Numbered from the stretch's first letter, positions 1 to 6,343 are shown. The stretch: 6,395 nucleotides of DNA from Thermoplasmata archaeon (GCA_021159125.1 JAGGSL010000141.1:1-6395); one strand, 5' to 3'. Numbers and translations: made by a program. The notes: generated by a model from the letters alone, not told the origin.

Positions 1-13
1 CGCTATCCGTTAT

Positions 14-24
14 GGTTATATACC
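14..24 (+). promoter_or_regulatory. Possible TATA box upstream of rpsL
   Basis: The stretch GGTTATATACC is centred about 38 bases before the rpsL ATG. A start of transcription about 25 bases downstream would leave a short leader that contains the GGTGA ribosome binding site at 48-52. The window edge leaves the alternative open: one forward frame reads from the edge to a TAG at 35-37 and could be the tail of an upstream operon gene, with this motif lying inside it by chance. Low confidence. Confidence 0.3.
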
Positions 25-56
25 AGAAGCATATTAGCCATCGAATTGGTGAAAAA

Positions 57-485
57 ATGGGCAGAGGACTCAATGCAGCAGGAAAGCTAAAAGCGGATAG
101 GCAGAAGTTCAGATGGCATGATATGCACTACAAGCGGAGAATGTTAGATTTGAAAAGGAAGACAGACCCGCTTGAAGGTGCCCCTCAAGGAAGAGGCATC
201 GTTATAGAGAAGGTGGGAATTGAGGCAAAGCAGCCGAACTCTGCAATAAGAAAATGCGTTAAGGTGCAGTTAATCAAGAACGGGAAGATGATTACCGCAT
301 TCGCTCCAGGAGATAGGGCGATAACCCATATAGACGAGCACGATGAGGTTATTGTTGAAGGCATAGGCGGAGCAATGGGCAAATCCTATGGTGATATTCC
401 CGGAGTAAGATACAAGGTCATAAAGGTGAATAATGTTTCCCTGCAAGAAATGGTAAGGGGAAAAGTGGAAAAACCGGTGAGATGA
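57..485 (+). CDS. rpsL: Small ribosomal subunit protein uS12 (archaeal S12)
   Basis: This is uS12, the 30S protein at the decoding centre that helps monitor codon-anticodon pairing. The 142-residue product has the usual archaeal length. The family core is clear: KQPNSAIRKCVKVQLIKNGK (about residues 58-77), then PGDRAITHIDEHDEV and the C-terminal GKSYGDIPGVRYKVIKVN. The N-terminus is basic, as expected for an rRNA-binding extension. The open frame continues upstream to position 12, but ATG 57 is chosen because GGTGA (48-52) lies 4 bases before it and MGRGLNAAGKL is a typical archaeal S12 start; the extra 15 residues look unlike the family. It is the first gene of the str cluster, 4 bases before rpsG. 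Confidence 0.96.
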   Translation: MGRGLNAAGKLKADRQKFRWHDMHYKRRMLDLKRKTDPLEGAPQGRGIVIEKVGIEAKQPNSAIRKCVKVQLIKNGKMITAFAPGDRAITHIDEHDEVIVEGIGGAMGKSYGDIPGVRYKVIKVNNVSLQEMVRGKVEKPVR

Positions 486-489
486 TATC

Positions 490-1101
490 ATGGAACAGGA
501 AGATATTTCAGAAGAAGAAAGCACACAAACTTTGCCGGAGAATTTACCTCCCCTGTTTGGCAAGTATGATGTAACGGAAGTGGTCATAGAAGACAGGGGA
601 CTGGCGAGGTATATGAATCTTGATACAAGAAAACTCCATCAGCATGCACGCCATGCAAACCGCCGTTTCAAAAAGGCAAATCTGTCAATAATTGAGCGCC
701 TTATTAACAACATGATGAGGACAGAACGCTATACGGGCAAAAAAACAAAGGCATACCGTGTTGTTGAGACGGCATTTGACATAATTCACAAGAAAACAAA
801 GGAAAACCCTGTCCAGATTTTCATAAAAGCGATAGAAAATGCAGCCCCGCGGGAGGAGACCACGCGTCTATTCCTTTCAGGCATATATGTTCCGCAGGCG
901 GTGGACAGCGCCCCTCTGCGCCGGCTTGATATTGCCCTGAGAAATATATGCAGAGGAGCCACATCAAGCACAATGGGCAACAAAAAGAGCATAGAGGACT
1001 GCCTCGCTGATGAGATAATAAAGGCGTATAAGGACGATCCATCCTCGTTTGCGGTGAGCAAGAAAGGGGAGATAGAGAGAATCGCAAAGAGCGCAAGGTG
1101 A
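490..1101 (+). CDS. rpsG: Small ribosomal subunit protein uS7 (archaeal S7)
   Basis: This is uS7, which binds the 3' major domain of 16S rRNA, starts assembly of the 30S head and lies by the E site. The 203-residue length fits archaeal S7. Recognisable parts are INNMMRTERYTGKKTKAY (residues 72-89), NPVQIFIKAIENAAPREET (about 106-124), and VDSAPLRRLDIALRNICRGA, which resembles the conserved helix and beta-hairpin region. The first ~20 residues are acidic and variable, as is common for archaeal and eukaryotic S7 extensions. The ATG lies 4 bases after the rpsL stop. Its probable ribosome binding site, GGTGA at 476-480, sits inside the end of rpsL, suggesting coupled translation. Confidence 0.96.
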   Translation: MEQEDISEEESTQTLPENLPPLFGKYDVTEVVIEDRGLARYMNLDTRKLHQHARHANRRFKKANLSIIERLINNMMRTERYTGKKTKAYRVVETAFDIIHKKTKENPVQIFIKAIENAAPREETTRLFLSGIYVPQAVDSAPLRRLDIALRNICRGATSSTMGNKKSIEDCLADEIIKAYKDDPSSFAVSKKGEIERIAKSAR

Positions 1102-1105
1102 TTTA

Positions 1106-3301
1106 ATGGGACGAAAAGAAGAGAATGTAAGAAAGGCAGAGAAGCTGAGGAAGCAACTCGACAGAATAAGAAATATTGGCGTTATAGCCCACATAGACCA
1201 TGGGAAAACAACCTTTTCGGACAATCTGCTTGCAGGAGCAGGCATGATTTCGGAAGAACTTGCAGGGGAGCAGCTCGCTCTTGATTATGACGAGCAGGAG
1301 CAGGCAAGAGGCATTACAATAAATGCAGCAGCAGCTTCAATGGTTCACGAGTATGAAGGAAAAGAATATTTGATTAATTTGATTGATACCCCGGGCCATG
1401 TGGACTTTGGAGGAGACGTTACAAGGGCGATGCGTGCAGTCGACGGCGGCATTGTCGTCGTATGCGCTGTCGAGGGGGTCATGCCCCAGACAGAAACCGT
1501 GCTTAGACAGGCTCTGAGAGAGAAAGTGAAGCCTGTATTGCTTATTAACAAGGTTGACAGGTTAATAAACGAGCTTAAACTGAACGCGGAGGAAATGCAG
1601 CAGCGTTTCATAAAAATCATAGGAGAGGTCAACAAACTCATAAGGAAAATGGTGCCTGAGGAATTCAAGGACGAGTGGAAGGTTAAGGTTGAGGACGGAA
1701 GCGTCATTTTCGGCAGCTCCCTCCATAACTGGGCTATTTCAAAGCCGTATATGGACAAAACGGGCATCACCTTCAAGGACATATACGATTACTGCAAGAA
1801 CAATGATGAAAAAACGCTTGCCAAAAAACTTCCGATGTATAAAACAGCCTTGGACATGGTCATAGACCATCTTCCGAGTCCGAAAGAAGCGCAGAAGTAT
1901 CGTATTCCTGTCATATGGAAAGGAGATCCTGAGTCTCCTGTAGGAAAGGCAATGCTTGAGTGTAACTCGAAAGGCCCGCTTGCGATGATGGTAACCAAAA
2001 TCATCATAGATCCGCATGCAGGTGAAATTGCATTTGGGCGTGTGTACAGCGGCGAGATAAGAGAGGGGCAGGAAGTTTACATTTCAGGCATGCCCAAGAA
2101 ATACAGGGTTCAGCAGGTTGCGATTATGGTCGGAAATGACCGCATCACCGTGAAGGAGGTGGAGGCAGGCAACATAGCAGCTGTAACCGGTCTAAAAGAT
2201 GCAATTGCAGGTTCAACTGTCACGTCAGAGCCAGACATGGAGTCATTTGAAAGCATAAAATACATATCAGACCCTGTTGTGACTGTCAGGGTTGAGGCAA
2301 AAAGGCCATCTGATCTGCCGAAACTTGTCAAAGCTCTGAGAAACATATCAAAATCAGACCCGTCGATAGTTGTTTCGATAAACCAGGAGTCAGGGGAGTA
2401 TCTCATGAGCGGAATGGGTGAATTGCATCTTGAAATCACCGAATACAGGATAAAGAACGAGCAGGGCGTTGATATCGTAACCTCAGAGCCAACCGTCATA
2501 TACCGCGAGACGGTGGAAAAGAAATCTCCAAAATTCGAGGGCAAGTCGCCGAACAAGCACAATTACCTTTATGTTGAAGTTGAGCCGTTGGACGAAAAAA
2601 TAGTCAAGGCAATACAGGAGGGGCAGATTCCGGAGAACGTGAAAAAGCATGCCAAAGAAGTTACAAAGACTCTGCAGGATCTTGGAATGGACAGAGTAGA
2701 GGCAAAAGGTGTGTTTGCAATAAAAGGACCGAACATAATCACGGATGTTACAAAAGGAATACAGCATCTTTTCGAAACAAAGGAGTTGCTCAAGCAGGCA
2801 TTTGAGGAGGTGATAGACAGCGGGCCAAAAGCAAACGAGCCCGTGATGGGTGTAAAAATCCGCCTTGTAGATGCGAAATTGCATGAGGATGCAATCCACA
2901 GAGGACCTGCTCAGATTATTCCTGCAATGAGAAATGCGATATACGGTGCAATGACTCTTGCAAAACCAAAACTTCTCGAGCCCATGCAGAAAATATTCAT
3001 CTCGGTACCGCACGAGCTGATGGGAGAGGTGAGCAAGGAATTACAGCAGAGAAGGGCAACAATACTTGACATCAAAAGCGAAGGAGATATGAGCATAATC
3101 CATGGAAAGGCACCTGTGGCAGAGATGTTCGGTTTTGCTTCAGCGATACGCTCTGCAACAGGCGGAAAAGTGCTCTGGAACACTGAAAACATGGGATTCG
3201 AGCCGCTTCCTGACTTTTTGCAGGAGGAAGTGACCGCAAAGATAAGGGAAAGGAAGGGACTCAAGCCCGAGCCGTGGGGAGCAGACCACTACATGGGTTA
3301 A
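1106..3301 (+). CDS. fusA: Translation elongation factor 2 (aEF-2, translocation GTPase)
   Basis: This GTPase moves tRNAs and mRNA through the ribosome after peptide transfer. The 731-residue length is normal for archaeal EF-2. The G domain shows AHIDHGKT (28-35, P-loop), RGITI (68-72, switch I), DTPGH (94-98) and NKVDR (148-152). EF-G/EF-2 domains follow, including SGEYLMSGMGELHLEIT in domain III. Domain IV contains DAIHRGPAQ with His598 (codon 2897-2899), the position converted to diphthamide in archaeal and eukaryotic EF-2. The protein ends in ERKGLKPEPWGADHYMG, a plausible aEF-2 tail. The start is supported by GGTGAT at 1097-1102, which overlaps the rpsG stop and lies 4 bases from ATG. 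No EF-1alpha gene follows. Confidence 0.98.
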   Translation: MGRKEENVRKAEKLRKQLDRIRNIGVIAHIDHGKTTFSDNLLAGAGMISEELAGEQLALDYDEQEQARGITINAAAASMVHEYEGKEYLINLIDTPGHVDFGGDVTRAMRAVDGGIVVVCAVEGVMPQTETVLRQALREKVKPVLLINKVDRLINELKLNAEEMQQRFIKIIGEVNKLIRKMVPEEFKDEWKVKVEDGSVIFGSSLHNWAISKPYMDKTGITFKDIYDYCKNNDEKTLAKKLPMYKTALDMVIDHLPSPKEAQKYRIPVIWKGDPESPVGKAMLECNSKGPLAMMVTKIIIDPHAGEIAFGRVYSGEIREGQEVYISGMPKKYRVQQVAIMVGNDRITVKEVEAGNIAAVTGLKDAIAGSTVTSEPDMESFESIKYISDPVVTVRVEAKRPSDLPKLVKALRNISKSDPSIVVSINQESGEYLMSGMGELHLEITEYRIKNEQGVDIVTSEPTVIYRETVEKKSPKFEGKSPNKHNYLYVEVEPLDEKIVKAIQEGQIPENVKKHAKEVTKTLQDLGMDRVEAKGVFAIKGPNIITDVTKGIQHLFETKELLKQAFEEVIDSGPKANEPVMGVKIRLVDAKLHEDAIHRGPAQIIPAMRNAIYGAMTLAKPKLLEPMQKIFISVPHELMGEVSKELQQRRATILDIKSEGDMSIIHGKAPVAEMFGFASAIRSATGGKVLWNTENMGFEPLPDFLQEEVTAKIRERKGLKPEPWGADHYMG

Positions 3302-3309
3302 TCCCGAAA

Positions 3310-3639
3310 ATGACCAGCAAGGACAGAAGAAAGTATGAGTGGTACCGCCACCATGCTTGGGCAGGACTTGCCCTTCTTTCCATATTTTTAGCGCTCAGGT
3401 ATTTCATTTCGTTCCCTGACTGGTTTTCGCTGGCAGTTGTATTCTCCCTCATTTTTTACGTTCTCATTGCGCTGGCTTTTACATACAAATACAGTTCAGC
3501 TCTCTCCGAAGAGCAACAGATGCTCCAGTCTGAAGAAATGGAAAAGGAAAAGATAAGGGCTAAGCTGGAAAAAGAGCGTTTGAAACTGGAAAAGAAGAAA
3601 TTGAAGGCGCAGCTCAAGGCAGAAAAGAAAAAGAAGTGA
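3310..3639 (+). CDS. Small membrane protein with two membrane segments and a charged coiled-coil tail
   Basis: I do not recognise the family. The predicted 109-residue protein has a basic, aromatic N-terminus (KDRRKYEWYRHH), two hydrophobic segments at about 16-34 and 39-59 separated by a short loop around FPDW, and a long Lys/Glu-rich helix from about 65 to the end, likely a coiled coil, finishing in KAEKKKK. The charge pattern suggests both ends are cytoplasmic with the tail reaching into the cytosol. ATG 3310 lies 8 bases after the fusA stop. It lacks an obvious ribosome binding site, so coupling to fusA is possible. An in-frame GTG at 3274 would overlap fusA by 28 bases and add residues unlike a natural N-terminus. 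Co-transcription with the translation operon is likely, but function is unknown. Confidence 0.72.
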   Translation: MTSKDRRKYEWYRHHAWAGLALLSIFLALRYFISFPDWFSLAVVFSLIFYVLIALAFTYKYSSALSEEQQMLQSEEMEKEKIRAKLEKERLKLEKKKLKAQLKAEKKKK

Positions 3640-3661
3640 ACATCGAAAAATTTCAAAGTTG

Positions 3662-3670
3662 TTATATAAA
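3662..3670 (+). promoter_or_regulatory. TATA box for the DUF5654-like gene
   Basis: TTATATAAA matches the archaeal TATA consensus well and follows an A-rich stretch that could serve as a TFB element. It lies in the short gap just after the coiled-coil membrane gene. Transcription would begin near 3690, giving a leader of about 10 bases that starts at or near the GAGGTGA ribosome binding site. This suggests the downstream gene has its own promoter. Confidence 0.6.
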
Positions 3671-3689
3671 CCCCACGCCATTTTTAAGT

Positions 3690-3696
3690 GAGGTGA
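3690..3696 (+). promoter_or_regulatory. Ribosome binding site that decides a TTG start
   Basis: GAGGTGA is the strongest Shine-Dalgarno match in this part of the window and lies 5 bases before an in-frame TTG at 3702. The nearby ATG at 3697 is out of frame and meets a stop after six codons. The GTG at 3693 overlaps the site itself. TTG 3702 is therefore the best start for the gene that follows. Confidence 0.6.
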
Positions 3697-3701
3697 ATGG
3701 G

Positions 3702-3956
3702 TTGTCTGCAAAATTAACAAAATCTGATATAAAGAAAACAATAGCAATGGCAATTGCTGGCGCCTTCGGCTTCATCATAGCCCTTCTCTGGAAGGATGTT
3801 GTGATAGGGCTGATGAAACTGGCAGGGCTATGGCAGGACGGCGGGTACGAAAACTGGAATGCAGCAGCAATAGGCATAGTTGTCGTGCTGGTGATAACCA
3901 TAATCTGTGTGTTTGGAATAATCTTTATATCCAGGTGGGGCGGGGTAGAGGAGTAG
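3702..3956 (+). CDS. Small two-segment membrane protein resembling DUF5654
   Basis: The predicted protein has 84 residues starting MSAKLTKSDIKKTIAM. It has two membrane segments, at about 14-37 and 53-77, joined by a loop (WQDGGYENWN). The first segment carries AGAFGFIIALLWKDVV (19-34), which resembles the pattern of the archaeal DUF5654 family (an AAFG...ALAWN-like segment). That match is from memory of the family and was not searched. The family has no established function to my knowledge. The open frame reaches back to a GTG at 3636, but the TATA box and ribosome binding site lie inside that extension, so TTG 3702 is preferred. It appears to be transcribed alone and is followed by a T-rich tract. 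Confidence 0.68.
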   Translation: MSAKLTKSDIKKTIAMAIAGAFGFIIALLWKDVVIGLMKLAGLWQDGGYENWNAAAIGIVVVLVITIICVFGIIFISRWGGVEE

Positions 3957-3970
3957 AGGGCACCGAAAAA

Positions 3971-3990
3971 CCTTTCCCTTTTATTTCTTA
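3971..3990 (+). terminator. Probable T-rich terminator
   Basis: A pyrimidine-rich run with several T tracts starts 14 bases after the stop of the DUF5654-like gene. Archaeal RNA polymerase commonly stops at such T tracts without needing a hairpin. A candidate promoter follows directly, which agrees with a transcription boundary here. Confidence 0.45.
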
Positions 3991-4005
3991 TTGCAAATGC
4001 AAAGC

Positions 4006-4013
4006 TAAAAATA
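4006..4013 (+). promoter_or_regulatory. Candidate TATA box of the broken oxidoreductase gene
   Basis: TAAAAATA is centred about 29 bases before ATG 4038, close to the spacing of an archaeal promoter driving a leaderless or nearly leaderless message. No ribosome binding site is seen before that ATG. If active, it would transcribe the remnant and perhaps run into the membrane gene beyond. Confidence 0.4.
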
Positions 4014-4037
4014 CTATCACGAATTTTTTGTTGAGAT

Positions 4038-4191
4038 ATGGAAAAAGTTGACGTTGCAATCGTGGGAGGCGGCATTGCCGGGTTGACACTTGCGAAATCT
4101 GGCAGAGGAAGGGGTGAATTTCATTTTATTTGAAGAGCATGACGATTTTTTCAAAAAAGTGTGCGGTGAGAGTTGCAGGATATACAAATAA
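4038..4191 (+). pseudogene. Frameshifted, truncated N-terminus of a geranylgeranyl reductase-like FAD oxidoreductase
   Basis: From ATG 4038 the frame reads MEKVDVAIVGGGIAGLTLAK, a textbook FAD-binding strand-turn-helix with GGGIAG, and then stops at 4131-4133. One base further, the next frame from 4099 continues the same fold as LAEEGVNFILFEEHDDFFKK followed by VCGESCR, ending at TAA 4189-4191. Joining the frames at about 4097-4099 gives the expected helix and second strand ending in Glu (ILFEE) that contacts the ribose, then the CGE motif common in geranylgeranyl reductases, enzymes that saturate archaeal lipid chains. Only about 50 of roughly 400 codons remain; the rest is missing and a membrane protein gene follows. 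Other FAD oxidoreductases with a similar N-terminus are possible. An assembly error could explain the frameshift but not the missing body. Confidence 0.75.
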
Positions 4192-4200
4192 GAAAAGCAT

Positions 4201-4208
4201 TTTATATC
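4201..4208 (+). promoter_or_regulatory. TATA box for the polytopic membrane protein
   Basis: TTTATATC is centred about 23 bases before GTG 4227. Transcription would begin at or very close to that codon, giving a leaderless message. This is the main reason for choosing GTG 4227 over the upstream TTG at 4173. Confidence 0.5.
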
Positions 4209-4226
4209 TCTGATGCATCATCGCCC

Positions 4227-5012
4227 GTGCAGAACTTTGCATCCCAGTTCCTGCTCCCGTTCTTTCTTTCCGCCATAGTTGTCATTGTAATAACTGTTGC
4301 AGCAGAGCGTTACGGCACGAAGGCAGGAGGCATAATCGGAACGCTCCCGTCAACAATGGTCGTTGCTTTTATTCTAATCGCCATCAATAACGGCATTGGT
4401 GTTGCGACAGATGCAGTTGCTGTTGTTCCGGCAGAAATGGGCATAAACATAGTGTTTCTTCTAATAGCTGCACTTCTGTCCCGCCGCTCCCTCCCCCTTG
4501 CCATTGCCGCAGCGCTTTCGATATGGGCAATGTTGTCTTCCGTAATCCTCTTTATTGATTTGAAAGGCATAATTCTTTCGCTGTTAATATATGCGATGTT
4601 GATGATTCCCTCATTTCTATTCCTTGAATTTTTTAAGAAAACAAGGTCAAGCAGAAGAGTCAAGATAAAATATACCCCTTCTAAAATTTTAATCAGGGGA
4701 CTGCTCGCAGGCGCAGTTGTCGCCATTGCGGTTTCGCTTGCCAATATAGGTGCAGCATTAAGCGGCATTTTCTCGGTATTCCCTGCAATTTTTCTCTCAA
4801 CAATGGTCATATTTGTTATGGAGCACGGCCCGGATTTCGCAGGGGCAATGGCAAAATCAATGATTTTCGGTACTCCCACAATAGTCGCATATGCAACCTC
4901 CATTTACTTCCTTTACCCATCTATTGGGATTGCATGGGGCACAATCGCTTCTTATGCCATATCGCTTGCAGTGGCATTCCTGCTTTTCAAGGCCACAAGA
5001 AAAATGGCGTGA
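4227..5012 (+). CDS. Polytopic membrane protein of two similar halves, function unknown
   Basis: The product of 261 residues has about nine hydrophobic segments: roughly 7-25, 36-54, 57-83, 89-108, 113-133, then a basic cytoplasmic loop (KKTRSSRRVKIKY, 137-149), and 152-170, 172-198, 212-230 and 234-254. Two stretches look alike: GGIIGTLPSTMVV near 34-46 and SGIFSVFPAIFLS near 179-191. Each is followed by a short G/A-rich turn and another membrane segment, suggesting an internal duplication as in many transporters. The pattern faintly recalls DUF3147-type proteins, but I cannot assign a family. The frame is open back to TTG 4173, inside the broken oxidoreductase; GTG 4227 gives a cleaner N-terminus and fits the TATA box. 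It converges on the reductase gene with a 1-base gap. Confidence 0.8.
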   Translation: MQNFASQFLLPFFLSAIVVIVITVAAERYGTKAGGIIGTLPSTMVVAFILIAINNGIGVATDAVAVVPAEMGINIVFLLIAALLSRRSLPLAIAAALSIWAMLSSVILFIDLKGIILSLLIYAMLMIPSFLFLEFFKKTRSSRRVKIKYTPSKILIRGLLAGAVVAIAVSLANIGAALSGIFSVFPAIFLSTMVIFVMEHGPDFAGAMAKSMIFGTPTIVAYATSIYFLYPSIGIAWGTIASYAISLAVAFLLFKATRKMA

Positions 5013-5013
5013 T

Positions 5014-6261
5014 TCACTTCCTTATTTCATCAAGAATTTCCTTCGCCCTGTCCATTCGTATTTTTCCTTCCGAAGCCATTATCTCTGCAACTTTATCAAT
5101 TTCATCTCCCTGAGCTCCAGCCATAACTGCTATGTTTTTTGCATGGAGGCGCATGTGCCCGTCCTGTATTCCTTTTGTTGCGAGAGCATGCATTGCCGCA
5201 AAATTCTGTGCCAGACCTACAGATGCTATGACCTCTGCCAGTTCTCTGGAGGACTTTACTCCCAGTATCTTCAGAGATATCCTTGCCATGGGATGAACTT
5301 TGGTTATGCCTCCTATTGTGCCTGCTGCCATCGGCAGTTTTATCTTTCCCACAAGGTCGCCATCTCCGTTTTTCTCCCATGTGGTAAGGGGTTTGTACCC
5401 GTTGAGGGAAGCATATGTATGGGCGCCTGCTTCTATGGCTCGCCAGTCGTTTCCTGTTGCTATTGCCACAGCATCTATTCCATTCATTATGCCTTTATTA
5501 TGCGTGGCAGCCCTGTACGGGTCGAGAGATGCGAACTCGTATGCATGGATGATGTCTTCCACCACCTTGTTCCCTCCTATCGTATCTCTATCAAAGACAG
5601 CAGTTGCTTCAACCATTCGATGGTCTGCAAGATTGGATATTATGCGAAGGAGCGCTCTTCCCCCGGATATTTTTTCTATCAGGGGGGCGCATGCCTCGGC
5701 CATTGTGTTTACGGCATTTGCGCCCATTGCATCCCTCACATCAACGAACAGATGAACGCATAGCATATCATCGCTGAGCTTTCTCACCTCCATATCCTTT
5801 GCCCCTCCTCCAAGGCTTACCAGAATTTTATCCTGCGCATTTGCAAGCTCAAGCACCTCCTCTTTATGCTTATTTAATTCCTCGACTGCGTTTTCCTTTG
5901 CATCCAGAATTTGTATCTGCCCTATCATTATCGGCTCGCTTGCATGAGCTTTAAAGCCGCCTTTCACTCTTGCCATCTTTGCGGCATTTGAGGCAGCAGC
6001 AACGACTGACGTTTCCTCTATTGCCATGGGAACAAGGTAATCCTTCCCGTTAATGAGAAAATTGGTTGCTACGCCGAGGGGCAACTGCATAGAGCCGATG
6101 ACATTCTCTATCATACGGTCTGCTGTTTTCTCGTCCAGACCATCCATTGAAAGGAGAATAGATTCCTCCTCATCGTTCAAGCCGGCGAACTCTTTGACTT
6201 TCTTGACTCTTTCTTTAACAGTCAGTTTATAAAATCCGGGGATACGCGAAGTTTTTTCCAT
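5014..6261 (-). CDS. mvaA: Hydroxymethylglutaryl-CoA reductase, class II (degradative type)
   Basis: This enzyme interconverts HMG-CoA and mevalonate. In archaea, which depend on mevalonate for membrane lipids, it is expected to work in the mevalonate-forming direction. The 415 residues match class II length (about 430) with no membrane domain. Visible motifs are ENVIG (52-56), PMAIEETSVVAAAS (78-91, catalytic Glu83), SLGGGAKDMEV (149-159), DAMGANAVNTM (177-187, cofactor binding), THNKGIMNGID (253-263, catalytic Lys256) with Asp272 in ATGND, and GHMRLH (368-373), where His369 fits the catalytic His. All catalytic residues are present, so the enzyme should be active. Cofactor preference (NADH or NADPH) cannot be settled by eye. 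The ATG has no ribosome binding site but a TATA box at leaderless spacing. Confidence 0.96.
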   Translation of the reverse strand: MEKTSRIPGFYKLTVKERVKKVKEFAGLNDEEESILLSMDGLDEKTADRMIENVIGSMQLPLGVATNFLINGKDYLVPMAIEETSVVAAASNAAKMARVKGGFKAHASEPIMIGQIQILDAKENAVEELNKHKEEVLELANAQDKILVSLGGGAKDMEVRKLSDDMLCVHLFVDVRDAMGANAVNTMAEACAPLIEKISGGRALLRIISNLADHRMVEATAVFDRDTIGGNKVVEDIIHAYEFASLDPYRAATHNKGIMNGIDAVAIATGNDWRAIEAGAHTYASLNGYKPLTTWEKNGDGDLVGKIKLPMAAGTIGGITKVHPMARISLKILGVKSSRELAEVIASVGLAQNFAAMHALATKGIQDGHMRLHAKNIAVMAGAQGDEIDKVAEIMASEGKIRMDRAKEILDEIRK

Positions 6262-6280
6262 GAGTGAAAAGTGTCATTTT

Positions 6281-6294
6281 TTATAAATATATAT
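6281..6294 (-). promoter_or_regulatory. TATA box for the HMG-CoA reductase gene
   Basis: On the - strand this reads ATATATATTTATAA, centred about 26 bases before the reductase ATG at 6261. The expected transcription start falls at the start codon, and the bases between contain no GGAGG or GGTGA-like site. Both point to a leaderless mRNA. Confidence 0.65.
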
Positions 6295-6303
6295 CGGAGA
6301 GCC

Positions 6304-6328
6304 CTTTTTCTTTTCAAAAAAGAAAAAG
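6304..6328. terminator. Perfect A/T-rich hairpin, possible terminator
   Basis: An 11-base inverted repeat (CTTTTTCTTTT and AAAAGAAAAAG) flanks a 3-base loop CAA. Each strand carries a run of T's, so it could stop transcription in either direction. Nothing to the left is transcribed rightward here, so it most likely ends a leftward transcript entering from beyond the right edge, just before the reductase promoter. Confidence 0.5.
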
Positions 6329-6343
6329 TGTTCCACCCCAAAG

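Noticed and set aside
12..56. N-terminal extension of rpsL from the ATG at 12
   Set aside because: The 15 extra residues do not resemble S12, and the GGTGA site lies directly before ATG 57.
2483..3013. - strand open frame inside fusA
   Set aside because: It is a shadow of conserved EF-2 domains, with no features of its own.
3662..4075. - strand open frame of 137 codons
   Set aside because: It runs antisense to the DUF5654-like gene and the oxidoreductase remnant, both supported by motifs and promoters on the + strand.
4173..4226. Longer start (TTG 4173) for the polytopic membrane protein
   Set aside because: It lies within the oxidoreductase remnant, lacks a good ribosome binding site, and would place the TATA box inside the coding region.
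4310..4903. - strand open frame of 197 codons
   Set aside because: It is antisense to a clear polytopic membrane protein; the long frame reflects codon bias on the other strand.
5300..5755. Second + strand open frame opposite the reductase
   Set aside because: It is an antisense shadow of a conserved coding region, with no ribosome binding site or recognisable motif.
4891..5763. Long + strand open frame (290 codons, rich in Cys and His)
   Set aside because: It lies opposite the well-supported HMG-CoA reductase gene and overlaps the end of the membrane gene. Its composition is odd and it shows no domain.
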